Assembly (NCBI GenBank): GCA_963580285.1
Contig: OY757011.1
Span: 202,509,644 to 202,573,643, forward strand
Reading direction: 5' to 3'
DNA length: 64,000 nt
From: Lucinisca nassula
Taxonomy: Eukaryota > Mollusca > Bivalvia > Lucinida > Lucinidae
Both the position numbers and the translations under genes were made by a program. The notes under the pieces were generated by a model. That model searched no databases, was not told where the DNA came from, and saw only the letters and a program-made list of their open reading frames with translations. This document shows positions 20,201 to 31,262 of the stretch, in pieces; the stretch's first letter is position 1; each line of letters opens with the position of its first letter.

Positions 20201-21215
20201 TCAAGAGCAATGAATGTCGGTTTTTGTTTGAACCGATTTGTTGAAGCGGTTTTAACAAGCACCCTACAGCTCATGCATAAAGATAACAAGTTCGTGGACC
20301 CTCTAATCCCCACAGTATATAGAGCACATTGGGTTTACGAGGTATTCCTGTTTTCCTTATTTTTCCTCCAAAACATGGATTACGGGTACTCCTTAAAACT
20401 GTCTGGACAGGGCGGTTCTAATGAGCATTTTTTTTTAGAAAATGGGATTTACGGGGGAATTCATTATTTTTTTAAAATATTTTTGTTCTAAAACATAGAT
20501 TGCGGATACTCGTTAAAACCGTATTACCAAGGTGGTTCTAATGAGCAGTCATAAATCTATAAATATGACAGAATTAAAAAAATACAAAAACATTTTCATC
20601 TGAGAAACGTTAGTTTTAGAGACATTTAGCGCACGGGAGCGTAATCATAATGGTTTGATGCAGATATAAGCGCGAATGATAATTATTTTTTATTATTTTT
20701 ATTTTTCGTCTGAATATTATGGAAGAATGCAGCTTGTCTCGTGCCTCTATTTTCCTAAAGCGAATTATGAAATAGAACGCGTTAATCAGTATTTGTTAAT
20801 TAATACCCCTGCAACCCAACTTTTTTGAAAAACAATGTACACGGCGGTTAAAACGAGCTTTGTTGAATCTATGTTCCGAGCATAAAATTGATCAGTTTTC
20901 ACTCGAAACTAAGAATAACTATTTTGGAGATTTCATCTTTAACGGTACTTTACGCCGGAAAACACGCCGATTCAAATATATTGAAAGTTTTGTCAACAAA
21001 AATTGAAAATTTTCTGACAAAATATCCGATATCTTGCATTTTTCTGCTCTAAACATGGATTGCTGATCTTCACCGAACGTGAACCTAAACATAGATTGCT
21101 GGTCCTCGCTAGAACCGCTTCGAGCAGAAATAGGATACCGTTAACCCCAGTTGTACTTTATGAAAATGGGGTTCAAGGGGGTCAACATTATATATACACT
21201 TTTCATGATGATCTT
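20200..21215. repeat. Cluster of decayed F-type hairpin fragments
   Basis: Partial cores occur at 20370-20440, 20480-20560 and 21045-21135 (catagattgcggatactcgt; gaaccgcttcgagcagaaat). Outer F1 text (ggaaaacacgccgattcaaa at 20959) and F2 text (ggggttcaagggggtcaaca at 21168) are present. None is complete. Confidence 0.65.
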
Positions 21216-21284
21216 AAGAAAATAATCTGACAATGGCGATTTATCCAAATCGCGGCTGTTAACCTGTGTGCGTTTGTGTGTTCG

Positions 21285-21341
21285 CGCGCGTGTATGCGCT
21301 CGCGCGTGCGTGCGTGCGTGTGTGTGTGTGTGTGTGGGTGT
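21285..21341 (+). repeat. Alternating purine/pyrimidine run
   Basis: cgcgcg and tgtgtg tracts of about 55 bp; such sequence can adopt Z-DNA. Confidence 0.85.
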
Positions 21342-21588
21342 GGGTGTGAAAAACGGTGGCGGATATTCATGAGTGTAAACCCAAATTTTGCGCTTAAGGA
21401 AGGTTTACGTGAGTGTTTGTTGCATGAAGTAATATAACAGACTAAAGTATCCCTTATGACCATGCTCATGATATACATGAGAAGATAAAAAGGAAAGAAA
21501 CATCACCATCAGGTTAACAAGTCCGTGAAATGAAGATCCCCACTAGACCCCACTTTATCAAGAAAAAAACTGGGGTTGACGGGGGAAT

Positions 21589-21635
<47 letters not shown>

Positions 21636-21636
21636 G
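21589..21636 (+). repeat. (ATT)n microsatellite
   Basis: About 16 attattatt units directly after a tggggttgacgggggaattc F-type half. Confidence 0.95.
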
Positions 21637-21734
21637 TCTGCTGACATGCCGGCAGACCTTTTCCAAAATCTTAGCAACCACAGAAGTCACATACCTGTAT
21701 CGTAGGTGACCTAGCGTCCATACGACGTCTAGTC

Positions 21735-22009
21735 CAGCCCCGCCCATTGGGGCTTGGAGAAATAGATGGCTGCATGATGCTTCCACGCAGAGCTGAAACC
21801 AACCGAACGTGAGTACTAAGCGTGCCCAGGAAAAGTGGTGCGAGTTGGACCGTCCATGCATATAAACCATATTGGATTTATTAGGCGACAGGGCTTGAGA
21901 TGTCATCTCAATGTCAGGTATAAGTCCCACAATATCGGAACAACGTCTCCAAAATGACCTACACAGTGTTGACGGGGGCGTAAAACCCCAAATCAAACAA
22001 ACAAATAAA
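21735..22009 (+). mobile_element. SINE-A with target duplication
   Basis: A shortened copy (part of the middle is deleted near 21822) flanked by acgacgtctagtc at 21722-21734 and 22010-22022. The target is itself an unnamed repeat with gacgtc/gcgtcg motifs (21640-22140). Confidence 0.9.
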
Positions 22010-22246
22010 CGACGTCTAGTCGGCGTCGCATGGGCGTCGATGCAACATCTTGTTTTGACGCTCGTGCGACGTTTACTTGCTTGGATTTGGTAGCTTCTAA
22101 CAGGTATGTCGCCTACATGTAACCTGAGAACTTGTATTGTGTAAGACAATGCCTCATCCAGTAATTCACTTTTATGCTATTCTTCACTTATTTGTCTGTC
22201 TATATATGTTTTATCATGATGAGCTGCATAAGCTTAAGCAAATAAA

Positions 22247-22247
22247 A

Positions 22248-22282
<35 letters not shown>

Positions 22283-22283
22283 A
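22247..22283 (+). repeat. (GATT)n microsatellite
   Basis: Nine gattgatt units. Confidence 0.95.
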
Positions 22284-22313
22284 TCTTTCTTATTTCTGTT
22301 CAAAGACGACGGT

Positions 22314-22616
22314 ACGGTCCCGCCCATCGGGGCTTGAAGAAATATATGGGCTGCATGATGCTTCCACGAGGAGGTGAATCCGACCCACACACGAGTACTG
22401 GTAAACTGCTTAGAGGATCTAAGCCTGCCCAGGCAAAGCGGTGTGAGTGTCGGACCGTCCATGCTTATAAACCCTATTGGTTTCATTGGGCGGCAGGGCT
22501 TGAGATGTCATTTCATCTCAATGTCGGGTAAAAGTCCCACAAAATTGGGAGCAACGTCTTCAAAATGACCTTTACAGTGTTGATGGGGACGTTAAACCTC
22601 AAATCAAACAAACAAA
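22314..22616 (+). mobile_element. SINE-A inserted in an F-type core
   Basis: Full length, flanked by tcaaagacgacggt (22300-22313) and tcaaagacgtcggt (22617-22630). The flanks ttatttctgttcaaagac and ggtcgtgggtgcacattg belong to an F hairpin core. Confidence 0.9.
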
Positions 22617-22619
22617 TCA

Positions 22620-22810
22620 AAGACGTCGGTCGTGGGTGCACATTGGCACCGCCTCAATGAACCAGTTCGGACGAGCACCATCAGCATATCGTTTGAATAT
22701 TGATCGATTGATTGTTTTTCTTATTTCTGTTCAAAGACATCGGTCGTGGGTACTCATTAGTACCGCCTCAATGAACTGGTTCGAACGAGCACAATCAGCC
22801 TATCTTTTGA
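22620..22810. repeat. F-type core fragments, two in tandem
   Basis: ggtcgtgggtgcacattggc and ggtcgtgggtactcattagt are each followed by accgcctcaatga and an inverse half. Confidence 0.65.
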
Positions 22811-23405
22811 ATATGCATAAGAATAGTACCACAGATGTTCATCAGTAAACATGCTAAAAATGCCCTATGTCACACAGATGTTTGATCGTAATGAAAGATG
22901 AAGACAAATGATTTTATTTGGTTCTGATGCAACTGCCGGGTGATAAAGTAACAAGTGCGTTTTATGGAAATAACAAAACTCTTTATATAAACAATTTTCT
23001 GGGTTAACATTATATACATTGCTATAAATTTTCTCCTCAAAAGCGTGGATTGTGGGTACTCGTTAGATCCGCCTCCATGGAATGGTTGTAACGAGCACAG
23101 ACATTATATGTTTGGTCCCATTACTGTAATATATGCGAGTATTATCGATTTCATGCTCAGCATAATTGAGCATGAAACATTTTATTACTTAGGGGCCAGA
23201 ATATATGAAAGAAGCAATTTCATCCCACGAGTGTGTTTGGTAAGTGTATCCAAATTAGCAATAAATAAAATAATACCACAGAAAAAGTAAACGCTCAGTT
23301 TTTCGAAATAGAAGAAAGAATCAAGGTAACGACGTTGGTTCGTTATACTGTGACGCGGCAAAGTACGTAGTTCGACTCTTCATTCTGTGTACATGTCAAT
23401 TCACT
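22811..23405. other. Mostly unassigned
   Basis: An F-type half core lies at 23040-23105 (gattgtgggtactcgttaga). Nothing else is recognised. Confidence 0.45.
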
Positions 23406-23407
23406 CT

Positions 23408-23696
23408 ATGCTTGAAGAAATATATGGGCTGCATGGTGCTTCCACGCAGAGCTGAGTCCAGCCCGCATACTACTACTGGTAAACCGCATGGAGGATCTAA
23501 GCCTGTCCAGTAACCGCAGTGCGAGGCGGACCGTCCGTGCTAATAAACCCTATTGGTTTCAATTGGCGACAGGGCTTGAGATGTCATTTCATCTCATTGT
23601 CGGGTTAAAGTCCCACAAAATTGGAAGCAACGTCTCCAAAATGACATTTACAGTGTTGCCGGGGACGTTCAACCTCAACAAACAAACAATGCACAT
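23408..23696 (+). mobile_element. SINE-A, 5' truncated
   Basis: It begins gcttgaagaaatatatggg and ends acctcaacaaacaaacaatg. The next element's left target duplication starts at its 3' end. Confidence 0.85.
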
Positions 23697-23706
23697 CATT
23701 CGTAAT

Positions 23707-24105
23707 GGTGGGCGGACAATTTGGCCAGCGGACGATTTGGCCCGGACGATTAGGCCTAGGACAATTCGGCCTAGGACAATTTGGCCAGCCAAAAATACGG
23801 GGTAGGACAATTTGGCCAAACTGATTTCTCCCAGCTGTTTTACCAGTTCTTATTCTATCAATCATTTCATTAGCATTTTTTTTCTTCATTTGGTTTCATA
23901 TTTTCATCAAATATTTCAATTTTTTTTTTCAGTGATTTTATCTGTCATTTCTTGGCTTTGATGAGTGAAAATCAAATGTTGACATAAGAGGAAATTGCAT
24001 AGTTTGAGCAGTTTCTTAATTTGACAAAATATTTTTATCACACATCATTGCATATTTTCTGCACAAATCGTCCGGGCCAAATCGTCCGCTGGCCAAATCG
24101 TCCTA
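23707..24105. mobile_element. Mutator-like MITE with 10-bp target duplication
   Basis: Terminal inverted repeats of about 45 bp are built from repeated ggacgatttggcc blocks (left cggacaatttggccagcgg; right, inverted, taggacgatttggccagcg). It is flanked by cattcgtaat at 23697-23706 and 24106-24115. Long TIRs with 9-10 bp duplications are characteristic of the Mutator superfamily. The interior is AT-rich and non-coding. Confidence 0.75.
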
Positions 24106-24267
24106 CATTCGTAATCCGGTTTCAAAGACTATCCTAGTCCAAGTCGATTTTTGCCCGCAATCAACTTTTTGGAAAATATAACGCTGCAGGGCATGCGCTG
24201 GACATACGCTACATAACGTATGGCATTCCCGGATTTTGTTTTCTGTCGGATTCAGTTATAATATTTT

Positions 24268-24499
24268 TTTATTTTTTTGGGGTTTTGGTTTTACGGCCCT
24301 TTCAAGATTATTTCACTCATATCGAGCCGATCGTTAATCAGAGGTGGGCGAAAACCGGAGTACCCGGAGAAAAACCACCTGACCTTCCGTTGCAGAACTT
24401 GGCGTCTCACACGTGGCCCGAGCGAGGCTCGAACCTACGGCGGTGAGAGACCTAATGACTAAGAGTCAGCGCTCTTATCCACTAGGCCACGGAGGCCCG
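24268..24499 (-). mobile_element. SINE-B copy
   Basis: Almost identical to 4934-5166, including the tRNA-like head at its right end (gcctccgtggcctagtgg on the minus strand). It sits at a tataata target. Confidence 0.9.
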
Positions 24500-24540
24500 T
24501 ATAATAATAATTATAATAATAATAATAATAATAATGACAC
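24500..24540 (+). repeat. (AAT)n microsatellite
   Basis: Imperfect aataataat run next to the SINE-B head. Confidence 0.9.
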
Positions 24541-25360
24541 TCATCATCATCCAACGCTGGTGTGGATGTACATGTATATGGAAATAGTGTAGACCATAAT
24601 TGGGTGAAATAGTGACAAGTGAAGATAATAAAAAAAAAAAAAAAAACATGTAAGGAAATAACACACACACACACGGTTGCGCACTTTATAAAGTAAATTG
24701 GAATTTACAGAAATATACATTATTTTTTCATTTTTCTGCCCATAAACGTAGTTTGTGGCCACTCGTTAGATCTGTCTCACTGGGGCGGTTGTAACGAACA
24801 CCTACAATCTAAATTTGGATTGAATTGAAAACATTACTTTTCATCTGAAAACTACGTTCTAATGATGTGACAGTTGAAATTTTAGCACTCGGGTGACAAT
24901 AAAATTTGCCGCGACAAATAAATAAATATAAATAAATAAATAAATAAATAAATAAAACATTTAGTACAACGGAAAAACCACTTTATCGAAATCGGACAAC
25001 ACAAATACCGACATTTCCCTATAGGTTTCTTTTGCCGTGACGCGTCCCAGTATGTACCTGTCATACCGCTGCTAACCTAATGCCCTGCAGGTAACCGCAC
25101 ATCTTCTGAATACCGCCCCGTGTAATCCGATATCAAAGAGCTGCCTTGTTCAATATACAAGTTCCTCATCAATACGTTTGTGGGGAAAAATAAGCAGGAA
25201 ATAACCATAGTAACGTTGTTGAGTTGAATAATATAATAATGCATGATAAAATCAAAATACACCATGTTTTAATAATATTTTAAACTACACAACACCCCAC
25301 GTGTGTGTGTGTGGGGGGGGGGGGGGTGGGTGGGGGGTGGGGGGAGGGTGTTATATGACA
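24541..25360. other. Spacer with low-complexity runs
   Basis: Contains poly-A at 24629-24647, an F-type core fragment at 24735-24815, (AAAT)n at 24918-24957 and a G-rich tract at 25301-25350. No gene is seen. Confidence 0.6.
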
Positions 25361-25365
25361 TACGT

Positions 25366-25409
<44 letters not shown>
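25366..25409 (+). repeat. (ATC)n microsatellite
   Basis: About 14 atcatcatc units. Confidence 0.95.
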
Positions 25410-25547
25410 GTGTGACCAGCGAGGATAAAGCCTAAACTACGCACATATATACAAATTCTACTAGGGAACCATTGGTTACACGTGTGGTCGGTCTCGGTGA
25501 CCCGGTCTGATGATCACAGAGCAGTGGGTTCTATCCCCGATGAATGT

Positions 25548-25628
25548 AGGACGATTCGGCCAGCGGACGATTTGGCCCGGACGATTTGGCCTAGGACGAT
25601 TCGGCCTAGGACAAATTTGGGCCCAGTA
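25548..25628. repeat. Solo terminal repeat of the Mutator-like family
   Basis: It contains taggacgattcggccagcg, then ggacgatttggcc blocks as in 23707-24105, without the other end nearby. Confidence 0.75.
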
Positions 25629-25896
25629 AACTTCTTTCGTGGTGATTGATCCTGCAATATCCCTCGCTTCCACCGATTCTAAAGGGCAAGATGCAACTTT
25701 CTGGTGATATAATGTGTAATGTGCTGATCAAATGGTGTTGGTCCAGGAAACAATAAGTGGCTTAGAAACTGACTGGCCGGCTCGATATGACCTTAATATA
25801 GCTGAATGGACGGTAACAGCGAAAGCCTAGGAATACGCAATCTGATATTAGTTTTCCCTTAAACAAACTAGAACACTTGCTTTATGCAGGCCTCGC

Positions 25897-26560
25897 AAGC
25901 ATTGTCTGATGCGCGTCTGACTGGTGATCAGGGTTTGCGAGTTCGGTACCTGCCGGCCGGGCAACATTAATTCGTGGGTCTGTAGCAGTCTGACGCGCGT
26001 CTGACTGGTGATCAGGGGTTGCGAGTTCGGTACATGCCGGCCGGGCAACATCAATTCGTGGGTCTGTAGCAGTCTGATGCGCGTCTGACTGGTTATCACA
26101 GGTTGCGAGTTCGGTACCTGCCGACCGGGCAACATTAATTCGTGGGTCTGTAGCACAGTCTGATGCGCATCTGACTGGTGATCAGATGTCGCAAGTTCGG
26201 TACCCGCTGGTCGGGCAACATTAATTCGTGGAACTGTCGCACAGTCTGGTGTGCGTCTTGCTGGTGATCAGGAGTCGCGGGTTGGTACCTGCCGGTCGGA
26301 CAACGTTAACTCGGGGACCTGTAGTACAGTCTGATGTACGTCTGACTGTTGATCAGGTGTCGCGGGTTCGGTAGCTGCCGGTCGGACAACGTTAATTTGG
26401 GGACCTGTAGTACAGTCTGATGTACGTCTAACTGTTGATCAGGTGTCGCGGGTTCGGTAGCTGCCGGTCGGGCGACATTAATTCGAGGATCTGTAGCTCA
26501 GTCTGATGCGCGTCTAGCTGGTGGTCAGGGGTCGCAAGTTCTGCCAGCCGGGCAACATTC
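25897..26560 (+). repeat. Tandem array of eight tRNA-like units, 84-87 bp period
   Basis: Units restart at gtctga/gtctgg near 25904, 25988, 26072, 26158, 26244, 26329, 26414 and 26501. Several carry an A box-like tgtagcacagtctgatgcg, a paired anticodon arm tctga-ctggtga-tcagg (loop reads GGT) and a T arm gcgggttcggtacctgc. Acceptor stems do not pair well, so these are not standard tRNA genes. A related single copy with a better head is at 29262-29338 on the minus strand. The array may have grown from one tRNA-derived SINE head. Confidence 0.8.
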
Positions 26561-26569
26561 TTACTCCTT

Positions 26570-26650
26570 TTCAAAAAACATAGATTGTGGGCACTCGTTA
26601 GAACCGTCTGATTGATGCAGTTTTACCAGAACCTGCATTCTCTGGAAAAA
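26570..26650. repeat. F-type core fragment
   Basis: acatagattgtgggcactcg, then gaaccgtctgattgatgcag, a weak copy of the palindrome centre. Confidence 0.6.
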
Positions 26651-27339
26651 GTGACAAATTTGCATCCTAAAAATGTTAGTGGACATAATCCGACCGGTTG
26701 ACATAGTGAATGAAACAAAACAAAAAAAACAACAACAACAACAAAAAACGGACGGTTTTCCGACGATAAAAAACAATGATATTTGTTTGATATTTTATCA
26801 AACATTGTGTTTGGTGTTCGGTAACGTGTACCCACAATCTATGTTTTAATTTCTAAATTAGCAAAAATAAAGAAAATATTGTAGATCCCTGTAACGCCCA
26901 ACCTTTATCTCAACGATGTATAGGATGCTAAGGAGCACTCAAAATCTGTGTTATTAAGGCGATGCTATCGACTTTACACAATTCATGATTTCCACAAAAA
27001 CAACGCACAAACCGTGTTGAGGCTCCACGTTAGATCCGCCTCTATGAACAGCACGAGAATTATCATATGTCATACACGGTGAAGAGAGAGTGTGTGTGGG
27101 GTGGGGTGGGGGTTTGGGGTGGGGGTGGGGTAGAAGGTAGTTGATGACAATTTAGGATAAACGTCTTCATTTCTCCGAAAAAAATGTTGTGGATATTAAT
27201 AGGTTTTGCCTCACCGAGGCAATTCAAATCACACCCCTCAATCTCACATTTAAATAGAGTTCTGCATGTCAGAATGCAATATATGTATACGAGTCGAAAA
27301 AAACGTAATAGCAGACTCGGTTTTACTGAGTCTGTTCGT
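26651..27339. other. Unassigned, low-complexity parts
   Basis: Includes a caacaacaac run near 26730 and a GT/GGGT-rich tract at 27087-27135. At 27307 agcagactcggttttactga matches the sequence flanking SINE-C at 15440. Confidence 0.5.
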
Positions 27340-27351
27340 GACCAGTACTGA

Positions 27352-27633
27352 TTTGTTTGTTTGATTTGAGGTTTAACGTCCCCGTCAACACTGTAAATGT
27401 CATTTTGGAGACGTTGCTTCCAATTTTGTGGGACTTTTACCCGACATTGAGATGAAATGACATCCCAAGCCCTGTCGCCCAATGAAACCAATAGTGTTTA
27501 TTAGCATGGGCGGTCCGCCTCGCACCGTGGTTCCTGGACAGGCTTAGATCCTCTAGGTGGTTTACCGGTACTAGTGTGCGGACCGGATTCAGCTCTGCGT
27601 GGAAGCGTCATGCAGCCCATATATTTCTTCAAT
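27352..27633 (-). mobile_element. SINE-A with target duplication
   Basis: Near full length, flanked by gaccagtactga at 27340-27351 and 27634-27645. Confidence 0.9.
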
Positions 27634-27649
27634 GACCAGTACTGAAATG

Positions 27650-27850
27650 TGAAAAACCGCTTACAGGATCTATGCCTGACCAGCCAAAGTGGTTCGAGGC
27701 TGGCCGTCTCTACATATAAACCCTTTTTGTTTGTTTGGGCGACAGGGCTTGAGATGTCATTTCATCTCAATGTATGGTAAAAAACACACACACAGGCTCA
27801 AAATTGGAATCAATGCCTCAAAAATAAAATAGTGTTTAAGGTGGCGTAAA
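27650..27850 (+). mobile_element. SINE-A, old and diverged
   Basis: It starts mid-element (accgcttacaggatctatgc) and keeps gggcttgagatgtcatttca and part of the 3' end. A short acacacaca tract is inserted. Confidence 0.75.
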
Positions 27851-28014
27851 TTCAAAATATCAGAATTTTCACGAGTGCGAAGCGTGAGTTAAAATTCTGA
27901 TGTTTTAGACAAAATTTGTCTGGCATTTATGAAAAAAAAATATTGAAAAAGTAGTCCGGGCTGCCCTGTGAAGATTTCACGGTCATATTTATTGTTCACA
28001 ATATGAACATACCG

Positions 28015-28560
28015 TGTTTTCACCACATCATGAAAACAAGCCTATATTATTTTGAGCCCTTAAACCAAACCTTTATATAATATAACTGGAATTTACATGG
28101 GTGTACATCATCGCGTGAAAAAGTCCGTGAAATGAACACCCCCTTAAACCTCACTTTATATCGAGAAAATGGGGGTGAACGTGGGTATACATTATTTTTT
28201 CTTATTTCTGCTCCAAGACATAGGTTGTGGGTACTCGTTAGAACCTTCGCATTGAGGCAGTTCTAACGAGCACCTACAACCTATAGTAGCAGCATAAAAA
28301 TATCACGGATTTTCATTAGAAAAGTAGCCATTTTGGAGATCTGAAAAAAAAAATCCACTATGTCGCACGGGTGTGTTATTAGCATATTTCTTCTTAATTC
28401 TGCTTATAACATAGATGGTGGTTACTCGTTAGAACCGCCTCACCGACGCGACTCTAACGAGTTCTCACAATCTATGCTTTGAGCAGAAATATGAAAATAT
28501 AACACTTTTCTTAGTTTTTTGGTAAAATTTTCAAAATACGAAAGTGCGTGTTTTTGTAAT
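28015..28560. mobile_element. F1 element interrupted by a complete F2 (28109-28381)
   Basis: 28015-28108 is an F1 right half (tcatgaaaacaagcctatat ... ggaatttacatgggtgtaca). 28109-28381 is a complete F2 (gcgtgaaaaagtccgtgaaa to cgcacgggtgtgttatta). 28385-28560 continues with an F1 core and left half ending gtgcgtgtttttgtaatga. The arrangement fits F2 inserted in F1. Confidence 0.68.
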
Positions 28561-28722
28561 GAGGTAAAGCGATGATTTTTATTTGTTTCAGATATAAATT
28601 GATTTCGCGGCTTAGTATATTATAAAATTATAAATGAAATATTTTCACCGCCGAAATATAAAAAAGAAAAAATATTAACGTGTGTCTGATTCTGACAGTT
28701 CAAATACAATTTATTTTTGTTC

Positions 28723-28990
28723 CATTACGAAAACAAGCCTAATCAAATAAATTGAAAACTTCTACTCTACAACAAAATTGTAAATTTTGGGATAAAAGTT
28801 CTGATATTTTTGTCCAAATTTCTACTCAAAACATAGATTGTGGGTACTTGTTAGAACCGCCTTGGCGATGCGGGTTTAACGTTTACCCACAGTCTATATT
28901 TGAGTAGAAATAATGTAAAATAATTAACCCTGTCAAGTCAAGTTTTTCAATGCAAAAGAGTCAAATTTATAAAGGCGTGTTTTCGTGATG
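28723..28990. mobile_element. F1 hairpin element
   Basis: ccattacgaaaacaagccta at the left, aaggcgtgttttcgtgatg at the right, centre gttagaaccgccttggcgat. Confidence 0.85.
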
Positions 28991-29261
28991 ATTGAAGAAG
29001 ACATCTGTCATCGAATGTTAATTTGATGACGGATAATTATTGAGATCACATATACTGAAAAATCATGTTAAATGTCAAATTCATTGTATAAATTTATTTA
29101 TTTATTTATTTATTTTTTTTTTTTGTTTCCTTAAATATAGTGGCCGTACGTAATGGGCGAGAACAATAAATTCCCTCACAAAAAGCATTCGGAAACTATA
29201 GAAAACAGAGTCTTCTCGGTTAATGTTTTGTCCATGTATGAAAGGTTCTTATGTAGTTTGT
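28991..29261. other. AT-rich spacer
   Basis: A (TTTA)n run near 29090-29113 and a short T run. No gene. Confidence 0.6.
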
Positions 29262-29340
29262 TTTTCACCGGCAAGCATTGAACCCGCGAATCTGGATCAA
29301 CAGTTAAACGCGCATCCGACTGAGCTACAGAATCCGGAAA
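29262..29340 (-). mobile_element. tRNA-like SINE head
   Basis: On the minus strand: ctgtagctcagtcggatgcg (A box), an anticodon arm taactgttga and gcgggttcaatgc (B box). It is closely related to the units of the array at 25897-26560. Confidence 0.68.
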
Positions 29341-29539
29341 CATTTTCTTTCTGTCAAACACAATTTCCTGTTTATTGCAGGAGAGCCTCTTCACCTTAAA
29401 ATCATTTCGCTATTATTTTTTTATCTATTTTCTGTTTCATAATAAAAATACTCAAAATAATAATAAATAATGATAATGAAAATAATTATTATTATTAATT
29501 ATTTCTATCTTAATTCATTATTATTAATTATCATTATTA

Positions 29540-29806
29540 TTATTATCATTAAAGTGAGTCTGCGGGATTTTAATTGGTTAACGAAAAAGAACATATGAAA
29601 CCAGAAACGGTTTCCATGACAGCGTTTTCCGAACGCTAATGTGATTGGTTGATATACGAAACGCTTGAAACGTTTCAGAAACGATGATCTGATTGGCTCA
29701 AAATGTAAACGATCGTTTAAGCGTGGTCTCAACGCTGCGTTTTCAAATCGTTGAAAAGAGTTTTGCATCCGTTTCCGTGGACAACAAAAACTAAATCGCC
29801 ACTGTA
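29540..29806. repeat. Possible MITE with cagtggcgat tip, inverted
   Basis: It ends aatcgccactg|ta and is rich in aacgtttc/gaaacg motifs, like 18930-19225. The left boundary is uncertain. Confidence 0.45.
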
Positions 29807-29977
29807 CCCTGACGGGCCGCTAACGGCCCGCTGTAGATTTATGTAGAATGCTTACTGGGTAAATGCATGTGTTTCAGTCGATAATTGTAGCTGGATTTCT
29901 TCTAACAATGGCGAAAACTTGTGTGAATTTGAAGGCAACAACAGCATTATTGCCGAGTTTTAGCGTTTTAGAATCGA

Positions 29978-30146
29978 AATAGATCAGCTCTAGCCAGTGA
30001 TTTGTTAGATAATAAATCACAGTTTGTCGGTCAGTTGTAAGTAGACAAATCACGCGCGCTACGCGCTCGTGATTTGTCTACTTTACAACTGACCTCCAAA
30101 CTGTGATTTATTACTCAACAAATCACAGCTAGAGCTGATCTATTTC
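29978..30146. repeat. Large inverted repeat, ~80-bp arms
   Basis: aatagatcagctctagc ... gtagacaaatcacgcgcg on the left is mirrored by cgcgctcgtgatttgtctac ... gctagagctgatctatt. The loop is only a few bases. It is a hairpin-type element with no coding content. Confidence 0.85.
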
Positions 30147-30305
30147 TTAAACAAAATTCTACTGTGAGAAGTATATAATTGGATACCTTTGTGAAATCTA
30201 ATGGAAAGTAGATCGTCGTTTTTCCTCTCATCCTCCATCACGTTAAATTCCTTCGGTACAAATGATAGACGAGTCCACAGATTCAAAACTCAGTTTTGCG
30301 ATAGA

Positions 30306-30521
30306 TTAACCCTTTTTGTACCTAATGGAATCTTCCTCCTAACATATACCAGGAGTCCATTTCAAAATTAAGGTGGTCAGGTTGTGTTTTCTTCAACATT
30401 TATTTGGAAAATGACTTAACGTTTCGCAAACAGTGTAGGCCCTTATCAGACGACGTCTGATCTGGGCCTACACTGTTTGCCAGGGTACCCATTTCGGGGT
30501 TTCTGGTACAAAATGGGTTAA
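30306..30521. mobile_element. piggyBac-like MITE (TTAA-flanked)
   Basis: Begins ttaa|ccctttttgtacc and ends ggtacaaaatggg|ttaa. TTAA duplication plus CCC...GGG tips is the piggyBac signature. An internal palindrome gcaaacagtgtaggccc ... gggcctacactgtttgc lies near the right. A related copy is at 46998-47225. Confidence 0.8.
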
Positions 30522-30774
30522 GTGGGTCAGAAGTTAACGCGTATCTTTCACACTTTATCGCAGTACAACGAACATGAATTGGTACAACACACGCAGTTTT
30601 AAACGATGAGGTATCTCCGGTAAAAAAAGGAATTAGTTCATCTGTATAAATAACTACAATTCTTGGACGGTAATTTTGTAAAGTTGCAATATGGTATTAC
30701 CTAGCTTTTACTGATGCAATTTCAGAGAAATCAGTTCACAGCAAACGAAGATAAAAAAGTAGAAGTAAAACAAA

Positions 30775-31100
30775 GATCAGGAATTGATACAATTAACTTA
30801 CTACATCCATAAAAGACACCAAAGGGAAAGAAATACAAACATTAAGCGACCAGACCAAAATGGAAACCTAAACAAAGGAAGGCCATATGGACAGTTACTT
30901 TCCCACAAAATGGCCATATGGCCATCCAAAATTAAAAGACACAAGTGATACACACAGTAAGTAACAAACAACAACATAAATAAATCGCCACAGAAGAGCC
31001 GCCTTGGAACGGTCAGTGGAAGATTTCCACTGGGGGGCTTAAATCGAATTTACGTGGCCACAATCCTCGCCCTTACTTCCGTCGCGATTTAGACAAATAA
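30775..31100 (+). repeat. Module A copy
   Basis: ggaattgatacaattaactt, then agacaccaaagggaaagaaa, gacagttactttcccacaaa and gccttggaacggtcagtgga. It is followed by module B as in 34350-35142. Confidence 0.75.
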
Positions 31101-31137
31101 TTTGTTCAGTCCGCATGAAGGCCTCCTAACTCATCAG

Positions 31138-31262
31138 AGCAACATCTCCGTGAACACAGAAATCAAAGAACCACAGCGGTGAGACAACGGTGAGGACTCG
31201 ACAGCAAGAAACCACTGAAATGCTGGAGCAAAAGAAAACCAACAGTTAGACTCCGATGAGCC
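31138..31262 (+). repeat. Module B copy
   Basis: gcaacatctccgtgaacaca to aaccaacagttagactccga matches 35005-35142. Next comes cagatcagacgccgtctga, a short palindrome fragment. Confidence 0.75.

Noticed and set aside
21631..22149. 172-codon minus-strand frame
   Set aside because: Most of it is SINE-A sequence between its target duplications. Not a gene.
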